Origin: Crocosphaera watsonii WH 8501
GTDB taxonomy: Bacteria > Cyanobacteriota > Cyanobacteriia > Cyanobacteriales > Microcystaceae
Direction of reading: 5' to 3'
Assembly (NCBI RefSeq): GCF_000167195.1
Contig: NZ_AADV02000005.1
Span: forward strand, 62,001-126,000
DNA length: 64,000 nt
The translations under genes were made by a program, and so were the position numbers. Within the stretch, counting starts at the first letter, position 1; every line of letters starts with the position of its first letter. Shown in pieces: positions 18,189-27,716 of the stretch. The notes beneath the pieces are model-generated. The model did no database searches. It was not told the origin of the DNA and worked only from the letters and a program-made list of their open reading frames with translations.

Positions 18189-19184
18189 CTAACTACCCCA
18201 ACGGAATACGGCAGCACCCCAAGTTAAACCAGCACCAAAACCAGAACTAGCCACAATATCCCCTGGTTTGATTTTTCCTTGTCTAACGGCTTCATCGAGG
18301 GCTAAAGGAATAGAAGCAGCAGAGGTATTGCCATATTCATCTAAATTAGCAATCACTTTCTCTCCTGGAATTTTCAGACGTTTGGCTACAGAATCGATAA
18401 TTCTTTGATTGGCTTGGTGTAGAATTAACCAGTCAATGTCATCGGTGGTTAATTGGGCGTTAAAGAGTGCTTTTTCGATGACTTCTGGCACCTTTTCCAC
18501 GGCAAAACGATAAACATCTCGTCCCTTCATGGTAATGGGTTGATAAGTGCCTTGATTGACCTTTATACCTTCTTTTAAGCCCTTATCTGTACCGTGATAA
18601 CCAAGGTTGAGAGCATCGTGTTGTTTTCCATCGCTGTACATGGCAAAACCTAACAAATTATCCTCCTCTGTAATGCCTTGACAGACAACGGCACCGGCAC
18701 CATCTCCAAAGAGAACGCAGGTGGTACGATCTGACCAATCAACCCAACGGGAAAGAATATCGGCCCCGATCACTAAGACATTTTTGTAGACTCCTGTGCG
18801 CAAAAATTGACTGGCGGTGATTAATGCAAAGACAAAACCCGAACAAGCTGCGGTTAAATCAAAAGCTACTGCCCGATTCGCTTGTAAAATGGCCTGTACT
18901 TTAGCTGCACTGCCAAAGAGATCATCGGCGGTAGATGTGGCTAAAATAATCAAATCAATATCGCCAGGAGTGAGTTGCGCCATAGCGATCGCCTGGGTGC
19001 CTGCTTGTGCCGAGAGTTCACTCAAGGATAAATCTGTGCTGGCCAAATGTCGCTTACTAATTCCGGTTCGGGTGCGAATCCATTCGTCAGATGTTTCAAC
19101 CAAAAGACTTAAATCGTCGTTGGTCATCACCTGCTCTGGTGCAGCCGAACCACAACCTATGATGCTTACCCCGATCGCTTTCAA
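18189..19184 (-). CDS. fabH: 3-oxoacyl-ACP synthase III (FabH)
   Basis: A 331-residue ketosynthase that condenses acetyl-CoA with malonyl-ACP to start type II fatty-acid synthesis. The Cys-His-Asn triad is visible: Cys in DLTAACSGFVFAL, His in LILHQANQRI and Asn in YGNTSAASIP. It is intact. It lies between plsX and fabD, as in many bacteria, but is separated from plsX by the mobile-element remnant at 19213-19790, which may change co-transcription with plsX. Confidence 0.95.
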   Translation of the reverse strand: MKAIGVSIIGCGSAAPEQVMTNDDLSLLVETSDEWIRTRTGISKRHLASTDLSLSELSAQAGTQAIAMAQLTPGDIDLIILATSTADDLFGSAAKVQAILQANRAVAFDLTAACSGFVFALITASQFLRTGVYKNVLVIGADILSRWVDWSDRTTCVLFGDGAGAVVCQGITEEDNLLGFAMYSDGKQHDALNLGYHGTDKGLKEGIKVNQGTYQPITMKGRDVYRFAVEKVPEVIEKALFNAQLTTDDIDWLILHQANQRIIDSVAKRLKIPGEKVIANLDEYGNTSAASIPLALDEAVRQGKIKPGDIVASSGFGAGLTWGAAVFRWGS

Positions 19185-19212
19185 TAACCTTTCCCCCTAA
19201 TGGTTTAGGACA

Positions 19213-19790
19213 ATAGTAGAGTTGACACTCCCTTCGACGGAGTCGAGGGATTCTTGAGCTAATCACCGCCCTTTCAAGTTTCCTCTACTTAGGTCTGACA
19301 CGATTATGTCCCATCCGAGCTTGCTAGAAGATCACTTGCTATCTAGATGCCCACTTAAGGATGGATCTCCAAGCGTTTTCCCATTTCAGGGACGATTCGG
19401 GTATGCCCTACCCTATCTGTCTTACGACAAAACCTTTTACAAGTTGTTCATTCACCGTTGTTTGTCGGTTACTGCGCTTACGGTCGCTCAGATCATTCTG
19501 AGGACACCTCAGAGTGCGCGACCTCATGTTTTACGAGGTTTTCGCTACCCTACTTTTTTGTCTCTTGTGCAGACTTTTGGGTTCTAGGGTTCAACTCAGT
19601 CGAGTCATTCACTACCGCCCTTTCGGGACTTCCACCCAGGGGATTCAAACCGTCTCTGATATGCTAACACTCGCAATTTATCCCGTCAAGAGTATATCGT
19701 GCTTCGCTGTTAATATACTTGGTCGGATTTTCATCCCGAAGGGTGAAATCTAGGGTCGAGGGTCCGACATTTTAGGATAAATCTCACTTT
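19213..19790 (-). mobile_element. ORF-less IS200/IS605-type remnant
   Basis: The left edge, TTGACACTCCC followed by the hairpin CCCTTCGAC-GGA-GTCGAGGG and GATTCTT (about 19215-19256), has the same layout as the right end of the TnpB element at 4945-4987. Towards 19790 the sequence is richer in G+C than its surroundings. It has no convincing ORF: frames such as 19306-19587 show no family and overlap one another. It sits between plsX and fabH. I read it as an internally deleted element that kept its right end and its RNA-coding part. Confidence 0.55.
19380..19770 (-). ncRNA. Candidate structured RNA (HEARO/omega-RNA-like), minus strand
   Basis: The segment is a dense series of short hairpins whose loops make sense when read on the minus strand. 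Plus-strand positions: 19380-19391, 19399-19413, 19418-19429 (minus TGTC-GTAA-GACA, a GNRA-type loop), 19474-19487, 19498-19512 (CTGAGG/CCTCAG), 19521-19539 (ACCTC/GAGGT), 19618-19627 (minus CCC-GAAA-GGG, GNRA), 19692-19718 (GTATAT/ATATAC) and 19735-19743 (CCC-TTC-GGG). IscB-type IS200/IS605 elements carry such RNAs (HEARO) upstream of the nuclease gene, which is absent here. The family assignment is inference; the structure is seen. Confidence 0.45.
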
Positions 19791-19871
19791 CCGGTGATCA
19801 ATGGATAATCACTTCTCTTTCAAAAAGAAGAGGTAATTATCCATTGTCCATTATGGATCGTCCATTGTCTA

Positions 19872-20912
19872 TTATTGTTCCACCGATGCTTTAACACCAT
19901 CGGATATAGTAGTTTTTTGAGAAGCTTTGATGCGATCTATTACTTGATTGTCGATCGCTTCTTTGGCTGAGCGAATGGCGTTAAAAATAGAGGGAGCATG
20001 AGAGCTACCATGACTAATAATACAAATACCGGCTACACCTAATAATAAGGCTCCTCCGTGTTCAGCGTGGTCGATCCTTTGTTTCAGGTTTTTCAGGTTG
20101 GGTTTGAGAATAGCTGTCCCTAATATGCCACGCCATCCTTGGGGTAGTTCTTCTCGCATGATCTGTAAAACAATTTCCCCTACTGCTTCGGCAAATTTTA
20201 AGAGTACATTGCCCACAAAACCGTCGCAAACAATAACATCAAAATTACCTGAAAGCACGTCTCGGCCTTCGGCATTACCAGCAAAGGGAATGGCTTGGTT
20301 ATTTTCCAATAATTGATAGGTGGCTAGGGCTAAATCGTTCCCTTTGCTGGATTCTTCCCCAATATTCAGTAATCCCACTTTTGGTTGCTCAACTCCCATC
20401 ACATATTGGCTGTAAATGGTTCCCATCAAGGCAAATTGTTCTAGATATTTGGGACGACAATCTACATTTGCCCCCACATCTAATACAATTACCGATTTCC
20501 CTGCTATAAGGGTGGGAAATACCGTTCCAATCGCGGGGCGATCGATGCCTTTGAGACGACCTAATCTTAGGGTGGCTGCCCCCATAGCAGCCCCAGAATG
20601 ACCGGCTGATATCACCGCATCTGCCCTATTTTTCCTGACTAAATCCATTGACACATTAATCGAGGCTTTGGGTTTGCGCCGAAGTTCACTAATCCCTTCG
20701 TGCATCTCGATCGCACCCTCTGCGTCCACGATCTCTATATTGGGGGATGGCTGATGATGTTGGAGGCACCCTTCGATGGATGGGCGATCTCCCACCAGTA
20801 AAATATCTACGTCCAACTCTTCCGATGCCCGAACCGCCCCGGCGACGATTTCTTTGGGGGCATGATCTCCCCCCATAGCGTCCACTGCAATCCTTGCTCG
20901 ATTTCCTGCCAT
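19872..20912 (-). CDS. plsX: Phosphate acyltransferase (PlsX)
   Basis: A 346-residue soluble enzyme that converts acyl-ACP to acyl-phosphate, feeding the first acylation of glycerol-3-phosphate in phospholipid and glycolipid synthesis. IAVDAMGGDHAPKEIVAGA at the N-terminus, EMHEGISELRRKPKAS and SAGHSGAAMGAATLRLGR are characteristic. ATG at 20912 gives the normal start; an upstream TTG at 20961 is in another frame. It leads the plsX-fabH-fabD cluster, now interrupted by the remnant at 19213-19790. Confidence 0.95.
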   Translation of the reverse strand: MAGNRARIAVDAMGGDHAPKEIVAGAVRASEELDVDILLVGDRPSIEGCLQHHQPSPNIEIVDAEGAIEMHEGISELRRKPKASINVSMDLVRKNRADAVISAGHSGAAMGAATLRLGRLKGIDRPAIGTVFPTLIAGKSVIVLDVGANVDCRPKYLEQFALMGTIYSQYVMGVEQPKVGLLNIGEESSKGNDLALATYQLLENNQAIPFAGNAEGRDVLSGNFDVIVCDGFVGNVLLKFAEAVGEIVLQIMREELPQGWRGILGTAILKPNLKNLKQRIDHAEHGGALLLGVAGICIISHGSSHAPSIFNAIRSAKEAIDNQVIDRIKASQKTTISDGVKASVEQ

Positions 20913-21104
20913 TACTCAAAACCATAGAAGTCACCAAGATTTTAGCAGAAGCTTTGAACAATTTTGAAATGAATTATTAATCATACTCATTATGATTATG
21001 TATATTTTCTTATCTTCTCCCTCCCTTATTGCATGGATGCGATAAAAAAATTAAGATGAACAATTTTAAGATAAAATAAGATTTGTAAAATAACCGTTTG
21101 AAAA

Positions 21105-21968
21105 ATGAATTTTTTAACCGAGCTTTTTTCTGCACCTAAATCCACTGAAAAATCAAGGAAAGAAACAGAACAAATTGGACTACCTCGCACGAAAAAAGGT
21201 CGTCGGGGGGTACAGATCAAATCCCCTGAAGAAGTGACTATTATGCGTCAATCTTCTTTAATTGTAGCAACGGTTCTCAAAGAAATTCAAGAGATAGTGA
21301 AACCGGGGATGACTACAGGAGATTTAGATAATTATGCAGAACAAAGAATCAGAGAAATGGGAGCAACACCGAGTTTTAAAGGTTATTATGGTTTTCCTGG
21401 ATCGATTTGTGCCAGCATTAATCATGAAGTGGTTCATGGTATTCCTAATGCTAAAAGAAGAATTCGCCGTGGGGATGTTTTAAAGGTAGATACAGGGGCT
21501 TATTATCAAGGGTATCATGGAGATTCTTGTATTACTATTGCTGTGGATAAAGTATCCTCAAAAACTTCTCGTTTAATTCGTGCAGCAGAAGACGCTTTAT
21601 ACGCAGGTATTAGGGAGGTAAAAGCAGGGAAGTATTTAGCAGATATTGCTGGGGCCATTGAAGATGTTGTTCATAAATATGGTTATTCTGTAGTAGAAGA
21701 TTATACCGGTCATGGTGTGGGACAAAACCTACACGAAGAACCTCCGGTTTTTAATTATCGTACCAGAGAAATTCCCAATATTAAGCTAAAAGAAGGCATG
21801 ACTTTAGCCATCGAACCTATTGTTAATGAGGGGTCAAAATATACTAAAACGTTGCGCGATCGCTGGACAGTTGTAACCGTTGATAATCGTTTATCGGCAC
21901 AGTTTGAACACACCGTATTAGTAACAGCAACAGGTTACGAAATTTTAACAGATAGAACACACATTTAA
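21105..21968 (+). CDS. map: Methionine aminopeptidase, type I, with N-terminal extension
   Basis: 287 residues. The catalytic domain begins near residue 40 ([14 protein letters not shown]). Metal ligands can be seen: Asp in [14 protein letters not shown] (two Asp), His in [13 protein letters not shown], Glu in AIEPIVNEG and Glu in FEHTVLV; the substrate His is in NHEVVHGIP. The enzyme removes the initiator Met from new proteins. The first 40 residues ([18 protein letters not shown], then basic TKKGRRG) form an extension seen in some cyanobacterial and plastid forms. Confidence 0.93.
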   Translation: MNFLTELFSAPKSTEKSRKETEQIGLPRTKKGRRGVQIKSPEEVTIMRQSSLIVATVLKEIQEIVKPGMTTGDLDNYAEQRIREMGATPSFKGYYGFPGSICASINHEVVHGIPNAKRRIRRGDVLKVDTGAYYQGYHGDSCITIAVDKVSSKTSRLIRAAEDALYAGIREVKAGKYLADIAGAIEDVVHKYGYSVVEDYTGHGVGQNLHEEPPVFNYRTREIPNIKLKEGMTLAIEPIVNEGSKYTKTLRDRWTVVTVDNRLSAQFEHTVLVTATGYEILTDRTHI

Positions 21969-21985
21969 AGGAGTTAATAAAATTC

Positions 21986-22085
21986 ACTATAGCAATTATC
22001 ATAATTATGAGGTACACAGTTTTCTAGTTTTAGGAGTTCGGAGTTAGATGTTAGGTGTACCTCATGAATTCTAAAAACGCTATAA
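21986..22085. repeat. Diverged palindromic repeat split by a heptamer repeat
   Basis: The outer ends TATAGCAATT and AAAACGCTATA and the inner pair TGAGGTACAC/GTGTACCTCA correspond to the compact copy at 16572-16625. Here the centre is split by about 40 bp that include GGAGTTCGGAGTT, a short tandem repeat. It lies between map and the convergent GNAT gene. Confidence 0.5.
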
Positions 22086-22109
22086 TAACATATATTAAAG
22101 AAAAACCTA

Positions 22110-22571
22110 TTAATTAAATTTTGATTCTTCAAACATCAAGTAAGGAAGTTGTGTCATTCCTAATACCCTATAGGTTTCTTGGGCTATATTATTATCTTGT
22201 TCAACATATAATCGAAATCCACAGACATCTTCTTTATCATTAGCAAGTTCTTTGATAAACTGATACATACTTCGATAAATGCCACAACGACGATATTCTT
22301 TTTTAACAAAAACACTTTGAATCCACCAAAATACTCCATTGCGCCAGTCACTCCACTCCTTAGTAATCATCAAACATCCAACTACTTTAAAATCTATTTC
22401 AGCTACAATATAAAAACCTTGTGATGGATTTTTTAGTAAAGTATTGACCCCGGCTAAAACAACATCAGGTAATAATACCTTCTCCTCAGTTTCTTTGGCC
22501 ATTATTTGATTAAAAGTTGCGATATCTTCCGCATCACTGAGTTGGGCCAGACGTATGTTTATGGTATCCAA
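22110..22571 (-). CDS. GNAT-family N-acetyltransferase
   Basis: 153 residues with GNAT organisation: N-terminal IRLAQLSDAEDIATFNQIMA, a central strand VGCLMITKEWSDWRNGVFWW, and the acetyl-CoA binding region SVFVKKEYRRCGIYRSMYQF, corresponding to motif A (R/Q-x-x-G-x-G/A) with Cys-Gly-Ile-Tyr in place of the usual Gly-x-Gly. It ends near the recurrent C-terminal helix (AQETYRVLGM). The substrate is unknown. It is divergent from the DnaJ-like gene at 22686. Confidence 0.8.
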   Translation of the reverse strand: MDTINIRLAQLSDAEDIATFNQIMAKETEEKVLLPDVVLAGVNTLLKNPSQGFYIVAEIDFKVVGCLMITKEWSDWRNGVFWWIQSVFVKKEYRRCGIYRSMYQFIKELANDKEDVCGFRLYVEQDNNIAQETYRVLGMTQLPYLMFEESKFN

Positions 22572-22685
22572 TGTTTAACTCAAGTTCGTTTAGTTGACAA
22601 TCCCTATTTTACTCCCCAGAAGGACTTGATACAGATTATGATTGATATGGAGGACAATATTTTTAAGGATAATTCTACGGGATAT

Positions 22686-23654
22686 ATGGATTACAAAGAT
22701 TACTATGCTACATTGGGCATCAATAAAAGTTCCAGCGCAGACGAGATCAAAAAAGCCTTCCGCAAATTAGCGGTTAAATATCATCCTGACAGAAACCCTG
22801 ATGACAAGCCAGCTGAAGAACGTTTCAAAGAGATCAGCGAAGCTTATGAAGTGTTGTCTGATCCCGAAAAACGCAAGAAATACGACCAGTTTGGTCAATA
22901 TTGGAAACAAGCGGGTCAAAGCACCTGGCCTGGTGGCGGTGCTAACGTGGATATGGGAAACTTCGATTTTAGCCAGTATGGTAACTTTGAAGAGTTCATC
23001 AATGAGTTATTAGGAAAGTTCTCTACTCCAGGGGGAGGGAGAACGGGTAATTATGGTTATGGCAATCAGGGAACGGGATATAGTGGTTATAGTGGGGGTT
23101 ATGGCAATCAAACTCCGGCACCAAACCGAGAAGCAACCTTAAAACTGACTTTTTCTGAGGCATTTCGTGGGGTACAAAAACGTCTTAACTTAGGGAATGA
23201 GATCATCGATGTGCGTATTCCTGCCGGGGCAAAAAATGGTAGTCGTATCCGTGTTAAAGGGAAAGGGGGAAATAGTCCTTATAGTCAAAATAGAGGAGAC
23301 TTGTATCTGAATGTAGAACTGACTCCCCATAACTTTTTTGCCTTTGAAGATGATAACCTGGTGTGTGAAGTTCCTATTTCCCCCGATGAAGCGGTATTAG
23401 GAAGTACCATAGATGTACCTACCCCTGATGGTATGGTAACGGTTAAAGTTCCTCCTGGTATTCGCTCTGGCCAGTGTTTACGGTTGCGTGGAAAAGGATG
23501 GGTAAACCAGAAAAAAGGGAGAGGGGATCAACTGGTTAAAATTATCATTGATACCCCTCAACATATAACTGATACGGAACGAAACTATTACGAGAAAATT
23601 CGTGATAGTCGCAGTTATCAACCTCGTCAGCATTTACAAACGATTAGTTTATGA
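22686..23654 (+). CDS. DnaJ/CbpA-type J-domain co-chaperone
   Basis: A 322-residue Hsp40 without the cysteine-rich zinc domain, so CbpA-like. The J domain begins MDYKDYYATLGINKSSS and carries HPD in KYHPDRNP. A Gly/Phe-Tyr-rich linker follows (GGGRTGNYGYGNQGTGYSGY), then two C-terminal beta domains (NREATLKLTFSEAFRG, VPTPDGMVTVKVPPG). The partner is DnaK, whose ATPase it stimulates. The frame is open back to 22506, but ATG at 22686 puts the J domain at the usual position. An ATG at 22638 is possible. Confidence 0.88.
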   Translation: MDYKDYYATLGINKSSSADEIKKAFRKLAVKYHPDRNPDDKPAEERFKEISEAYEVLSDPEKRKKYDQFGQYWKQAGQSTWPGGGANVDMGNFDFSQYGNFEEFINELLGKFSTPGGGRTGNYGYGNQGTGYSGYSGGYGNQTPAPNREATLKLTFSEAFRGVQKRLNLGNEIIDVRIPAGAKNGSRIRVKGKGGNSPYSQNRGDLYLNVELTPHNFFAFEDDNLVCEVPISPDEAVLGSTIDVPTPDGMVTVKVPPGIRSGQCLRLRGKGWVNQKKGRGDQLVKIIIDTPQHITDTERNYYEKIRDSRSYQPRQHLQTISL

Positions 23655-23696
23655 TCCCCCTAACCCCCCTTATAAAGGGGGGCAAAGGAACAAGGT

Positions 23697-25376
23697 TCAA
23701 GAAGGGGAAGATTCCTCTAAAATAGTGAACTGTACATGGTTAATGGCTAAATTACCAATAGAAACCTGTTGCTTATTTAAGACAACTCCATCGATCATTA
23801 ACCGCTCAAAGGGAACCCCTTTACTCATTTCTGCATGATACCAAGCTAACCCCATGAAAAACCTTGTGGGGTATGGGCCTCCTTCGTAAATATCATCGGG
23901 GTTTGACTCCATAGGTAACCAACCCACCCCAGGAATATAAAACTCCAACCAAACATGATTATAATCGGGTTTGAGGGGGATATTATGAACTAGGGCAGAA
24001 GCAGGACATTTATAGCGGCCAACGGTACGACAAGCAATACTATTTAAACGAAATAAAGCCAGTAACACTCCTACATATTCCCCACAAGATCCCACCCCTC
24101 GTCTCAGGGCAATATCGGGGGTATCAATATGGGGTTTAATGCCATAAGACAGGCGATCGTAAACATAGTTACGAATATTGTAGATTTTTCTGAGTAGGTT
24201 GGTTTCTCTTCCCACTGCTTCGGCGGCGGCCCGTTTAATAATATCTGTATCCATGGCTAAATTATCGTTATCTACTAAATAGCGATCGCCGTAGTCTGGG
24301 GGCATTTCTGGGAGTTTTTCGCAATCACGGGGTGTTAAATTATATTTAATTCCCCATACTTCGATTAAGGCTTTCCAGCCGAAAATACAACGGCTATGTT
24401 CTGTTAGGGTATCAAATTTAAACACAGCCACCCTTTCCCCATCTTCGATTATTTCTGTAAAGGGTAGGCCGATGGGTTCGACTTTATGGACTTTTTGACG
24501 ATGGGTTTGGGCCGGTAGGGCCATACGCCATTCTAAATTTTTCAACTCGATGGGATCAAGGGGTGCCAACTCTTCTACGTAAGTCATTTCCACTAGATAA
24601 CCATTGGAGAGGGCATAATGATCCTGGGGATAGTAGCGAAAATATAAAGGATGGATAAAGGTTTCTATGCGATACACTAGTTCATGGTTAGGATCGGCGT
24701 TAGGATTATCTCTAATGTACGGTTCATTATTAACATAAGAGACATATAAGATGTCTTGATCTGTTTCTGGGTCGTGATAAAAGGTTAATCCTGTGGGACA
24801 TTCAAAAGGGGTTAATAAACTAAATTTTTGTCTTCCTGTAGCCCGATCTAAGCAATAAACACTTTGTTCTAGGGTATCGCTAACCCATAAGTCTTCTCCT
24901 TTTATGGTAATGTTTTCAATGCCAATTCCTGGAGCATCTAAATGGGTAATTTCTTTAGCATTTTGTCGATCAAAAACGGAAATGGTTCCTGCTTTTTGTG
25001 AGGAAACATAAACGCTTGATTCCCAGATGGCAACACCGTTAACACGATCAGCAAGTCGGATGAATAGTTCACATTTGAAATCGGGATCATCTAAGTTACA
25101 ATAATAGACGCTATAACGGGATGTAAACCACAGTTTATTATCGGCGATCGCTAGTCCTGTAACTCCGATAAAATCTTCCCAGTGGTTGCTATTCAGAACT
25201 TTTGTGTTATGAGTAATGGGATCAACTTCCAAAAGATAACCATTACGATTATCTAGAGCATACAATTTGTTATTATAGAAAGCGATTCCATGAATTTCTG
25301 AGGCTGCGATGGGGCGAATGGTTGCACCATTAAACTGTTGTTGTGGGGAGACAGATAAAAGGGTATCAGAAATCAT
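23697..25376 (-). CDS. Transglutaminase-like protein with an N-terminal beta-propeller
   Basis: 559 residues. About 1-250 are repeated strands such as HGIAFYNNKLYALDNRNGYL, TGLAIADNKLWFTS and VNGVAIWESSVYVSS, typical of NHL/SMP30-like propellers. The second half is a transglutaminase-like (cysteine protease fold) domain with a candidate Cys-His-Asp triad: Cys in GVGSCGEYVG, His in YNHVWLEFY and Asp in ESNPDDIY. No signal peptide is seen. The substrate is unknown. The last codons overlap a short repeat (CCCCCTAACCCCCC, 23655-23695). Confidence 0.75.
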   Translation of the reverse strand: MISDTLLSVSPQQQFNGATIRPIAASEIHGIAFYNNKLYALDNRNGYLLEVDPITHNTKVLNSNHWEDFIGVTGLAIADNKLWFTSRYSVYYCNLDDPDFKCELFIRLADRVNGVAIWESSVYVSSQKAGTISVFDRQNAKEITHLDAPGIGIENITIKGEDLWVSDTLEQSVYCLDRATGRQKFSLLTPFECPTGLTFYHDPETDQDILYVSYVNNEPYIRDNPNADPNHELVYRIETFIHPLYFRYYPQDHYALSNGYLVEMTYVEELAPLDPIELKNLEWRMALPAQTHRQKVHKVEPIGLPFTEIIEDGERVAVFKFDTLTEHSRCIFGWKALIEVWGIKYNLTPRDCEKLPEMPPDYGDRYLVDNDNLAMDTDIIKRAAAEAVGRETNLLRKIYNIRNYVYDRLSYGIKPHIDTPDIALRRGVGSCGEYVGVLLALFRLNSIACRTVGRYKCPASALVHNIPLKPDYNHVWLEFYIPGVGWLPMESNPDDIYEGGPYPTRFFMGLAWYHAEMSKGVPFERLMIDGVVLNKQQVSIGNLAINHVQFTILEESSPS

Positions 25377-25880
25377 TTTTAATGCTTCAGGATGTTTATC
25401 AGTGAACAGTTACCAGTTACCAGTGAACCGTTATTCAGTGAGCAAGAATTGTTCACGAATCATTCATTATTGCTGGCTTCCTCTAGTTTACCAACTTTAG
25501 CATAATTAACCCTTAAAAAATGCTTATTTTGAACTAATTATCACCAAAAAATCTTTTATTTTTATTAATTTTGTCTAGAATCACAATTAAAGTTAATAGA
25601 AGTCAAACTATTATAGCTCAGTGAGCATCCTACTCACCTAAGTTCGACATAAGCAAATTTATACACAACTGATTTACATCAAGAGTCTTAAACCCTGGTT
25701 ATCTCATGGAAAAAACTTCAACTCCTAACTCCTAACTCCTAACTCCTAACTCAGTTTGCCCACACTCCTCTGTGTCAAATAAATTGAATTCATTGAATTT
25801 TATCTATGGTAACCTTCTTATTCCCCTCCTGGGAGGGGTTAGGGGTGGGTAGGTTAAGAGTGGGTTGAATACCTTAAAAA
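25377..25880. repeat. Non-coding stretch with tandem heptamers and C-rich repeats
   Basis: I see no gene. ACTCCTA-type heptamers repeat about five times at 25718-25752. A GCCCCTCCC/GGGAGGGG-type segment (TTCCCCTCCTGGGAGGGGTT, about 25832-25851) is an inverted repeat that recurs at 28655-28674. GAGTCTTAAACCCTGGTTATC at about 25682-25702 is the complement of a piece at 4734-4752. Confidence 0.55.
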
Positions 25881-25965
25881 TGGTGAGTCACGAGGCATTA
25901 TCAATTTCTTGTGATAACCTAAGTTATATCCGTATAAACCACCTTATAATCTAAGTGTAATTAAC
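25881..25965 (+). promoter_or_regulatory. Upstream module 1 of the PEP-CTERM cluster
   Basis: This 85-bp block ends directly at the ATG of the first PEP-CTERM gene and recurs before the other two copies (26811-26893, 27717-27799) and, diverged, before the Uma2 gene (28717-28800). Its constant parts are TTTCTTGTGATAACCTAAGT, ATATCCGT and TATAATCTAAGTGTAATTAA. TATAAT lies about 20 bp before the start. The outer parts form an imperfect inverted repeat. It could be a promoter/leader duplicated with the gene. Confidence 0.5.
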
Positions 25966-26748
25966 ATGAAAAATTATAGAGCGATCGCTTCTTGTTTATC
26001 TTTATCTCCTCTGTTATTGAGTTCCTCGGTTTTAGCAGGAACAATAACACAAAATGGCACTCAACTTTTAAATAATCCTGATGTTTCTTTCCCGACAATA
26101 AGTCCTACTTTAATTGGTGATACTTTGAGATTTGGCACAGGTAGGGCTTTTGGTGAAACTATACTAAGATGGGACTTATTTCCAGCTAATACATTAACAA
26201 ATAATAGTCCAACAGAAATAATAAATGTTACTGCTAACTTAGGAAGATTAAGAAGTACAAGTTCGAGATTTCCTGGAGACTGGGACTTTACAATTTACCT
26301 TTGGGATGGAACTAATATTGTTGGTGGGATTTTTGGAGATAATGGAAGAGGTTTTTTTAGCAGTGTAACAGGAACTTCTAACGGCACTTTTAACACAATT
26401 AGAGAAGGAGCAAAATTCTATCCTGGAAGTGGCTTCCCTGATATTAATAAATATGCTAATTTTAATGTAGATTTTGAACTAGGACAAACTACGACACGAG
26501 TAACTTTATATGGGTTAGGATAAAGTCTTTCTTTCAATACAAATACTTTTGATAGGACTCAATCTTTATCTCTTGGAATAGCTCGAAATCATAATTATGA
26601 AAGATATGATATTAATTCAACTACTGTAATATCAAATCATGTCGTACCTGAACCTTTAACTATTTTAGGTGCAGGAACTGCTGTTGCTTTTGGAATCAGT
26701 TTTAAACGGAAAGTTAATCAATCTCAAAACCAGTCAAATAAGTCATAA
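25966..26748 (+). pseudogene. PEP-CTERM protein, copy 1, one premature stop
   Basis: This is the first of three tandem paralogs. The signal peptide is YRAIASCLSLSPLLLSSSVLAG, and the mature part starts TITQNGTQLLNNPDVSFPTI. TAA at 26521-26523 falls where copies 2 and 3 have a Glu codon (GLGE). The frame then continues SLSFNTNTFDRTQSLSL to the sorting signal VVPEPLTILGAGTAVAFG and FKRKVNQ, ending at 26748. A truncated 185-residue product would lack the PEP-CTERM anchor and so be released or degraded. Confidence 0.85.
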
Positions 26749-26810
26749 TATTGTGGGATTATTCGTCCCTAAGAATGATAACTAAACTGAGTTTTTGAGT
26801 TCTGTAAATG

Positions 26811-26893
26811 GTGGGTTACGACGGATTACTAATTTCTTATGATCACTTAAATTATATCCGTCTGACTCACCCTATAATCTAAGTGTAATTAAC
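26811..26893 (+). promoter_or_regulatory. Upstream module 2 of the PEP-CTERM cluster
   Basis: Begins GTGGGTTACGACGGATTACT and ends at the ATG. The left arm is complementary to ATCCGTCTGACTCACC further on, so a hairpin can form upstream of TATAATCTAAGTGTAATTAA. It is nearly the same as modules 1 and 3. Confidence 0.5.
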
Positions 26894-27676
26894 ATGAAAA
26901 ATTTACTTGCGATCGCTTCTTTTTTATCTTTTTCTCCTGTATTATTGAGTTCCCAAGTTTTAGCAGGAACAATAACGCAAAATGGGAATCAACTTTTAAA
27001 TAACCCTAATGTCTCTTTCCCGACAATAAGTCCAACTTTAATTGGTGATACTTTGAGGTTTGGGACAGGAAACTTTCTCAATGAAACAATTTTGAAATGG
27101 GACTTATTTTCTGCTAATACATTAACTCCTACAAGTCCAACAGAAGTAATAAATATTACTGCTAATTTAGGAAGATTAGAAAGTACAAGTTCGAGATTTC
27201 CTGAAGACTGGGACCCAACAATTTATCTTTGGGATGGAAATAATATTGTTGGGGGACTTTTTGGAGATAATAGAGGAGGTGAATTTAATAGTGTGGAAGG
27301 AACATCTAATGGTTCTTTTAATAATACTACATTTGGACCATTCTTAGATGCAGGAAATGATTTTCCTAATATTGGTGAATCGGCTAATTTTAATGTGGAG
27401 TTTGAGTTAGGACAAACAGAGACTAAAGTGACTTTATCTGGATTAGGTGAAACTCTCTCTTTTACTACTAATAATTTTGATAGAACTCAATCTTTATCTC
27501 TTTTAATTGCTCGTAATCATTTCTATGAAAGATATGATATTAATTCAATTACTGTAACATCAAATCATGTTGTCCCTGAACCTTTAACTATATTAGGTGC
27601 AGGAACTGCTGTTGCTTTTGGAATCAGTTTTAAACGGAAAGTTAATCAATCTCAAAACAAGCCAAATAAGTCATAA
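26894..27676 (+). CDS. PEP-CTERM sorting-domain protein, copy 2
   Basis: 260 residues, intact. The signal peptide LLAIASFLSFSPVLLSSQVL is followed by TITQNGNQLLNNPNVSFPTI. The body is beta-rich, with TIYLWDGNNIVGGLFGDN and FNVEFELGQTETKVTLSGLG. The C-terminal sorting signal is VPEP, a hydrophobic stretch TILGAGTAVAFGIS and basic KRKVNQ. PEP-CTERM proteins are exported and processed by an exosortase; none is encoded here. The function of the body is unknown. Confidence 0.85.
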   Translation: MKNLLAIASFLSFSPVLLSSQVLAGTITQNGNQLLNNPNVSFPTISPTLIGDTLRFGTGNFLNETILKWDLFSANTLTPTSPTEVINITANLGRLESTSSRFPEDWDPTIYLWDGNNIVGGLFGDNRGGEFNSVEGTSNGSFNNTTFGPFLDAGNDFPNIGESANFNVEFELGQTETKVTLSGLGETLSFTTNNFDRTQSLSLLIARNHFYERYDINSITVTSNHVVPEPLTILGAGTAVAFGISFKRKVNQSQNKPNKS

Positions 27677-27716
27677 TATCTTGAGATTATTCCTTACAAA
27701 AATACTGGTTAAAATA

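Noticed and set aside
19306-19753. Overlapping plus-strand ORFs of 69-93 codons
   Set aside because: They overlap in different frames, match no family, and their sequence is explained by the hairpin series of a structured RNA on the other strand.
25718-25752. CRISPR-like array
   Set aside because: The repeats are direct heptamers with no spacers. No cas gene or spaced repeat was seen anywhere in the window.
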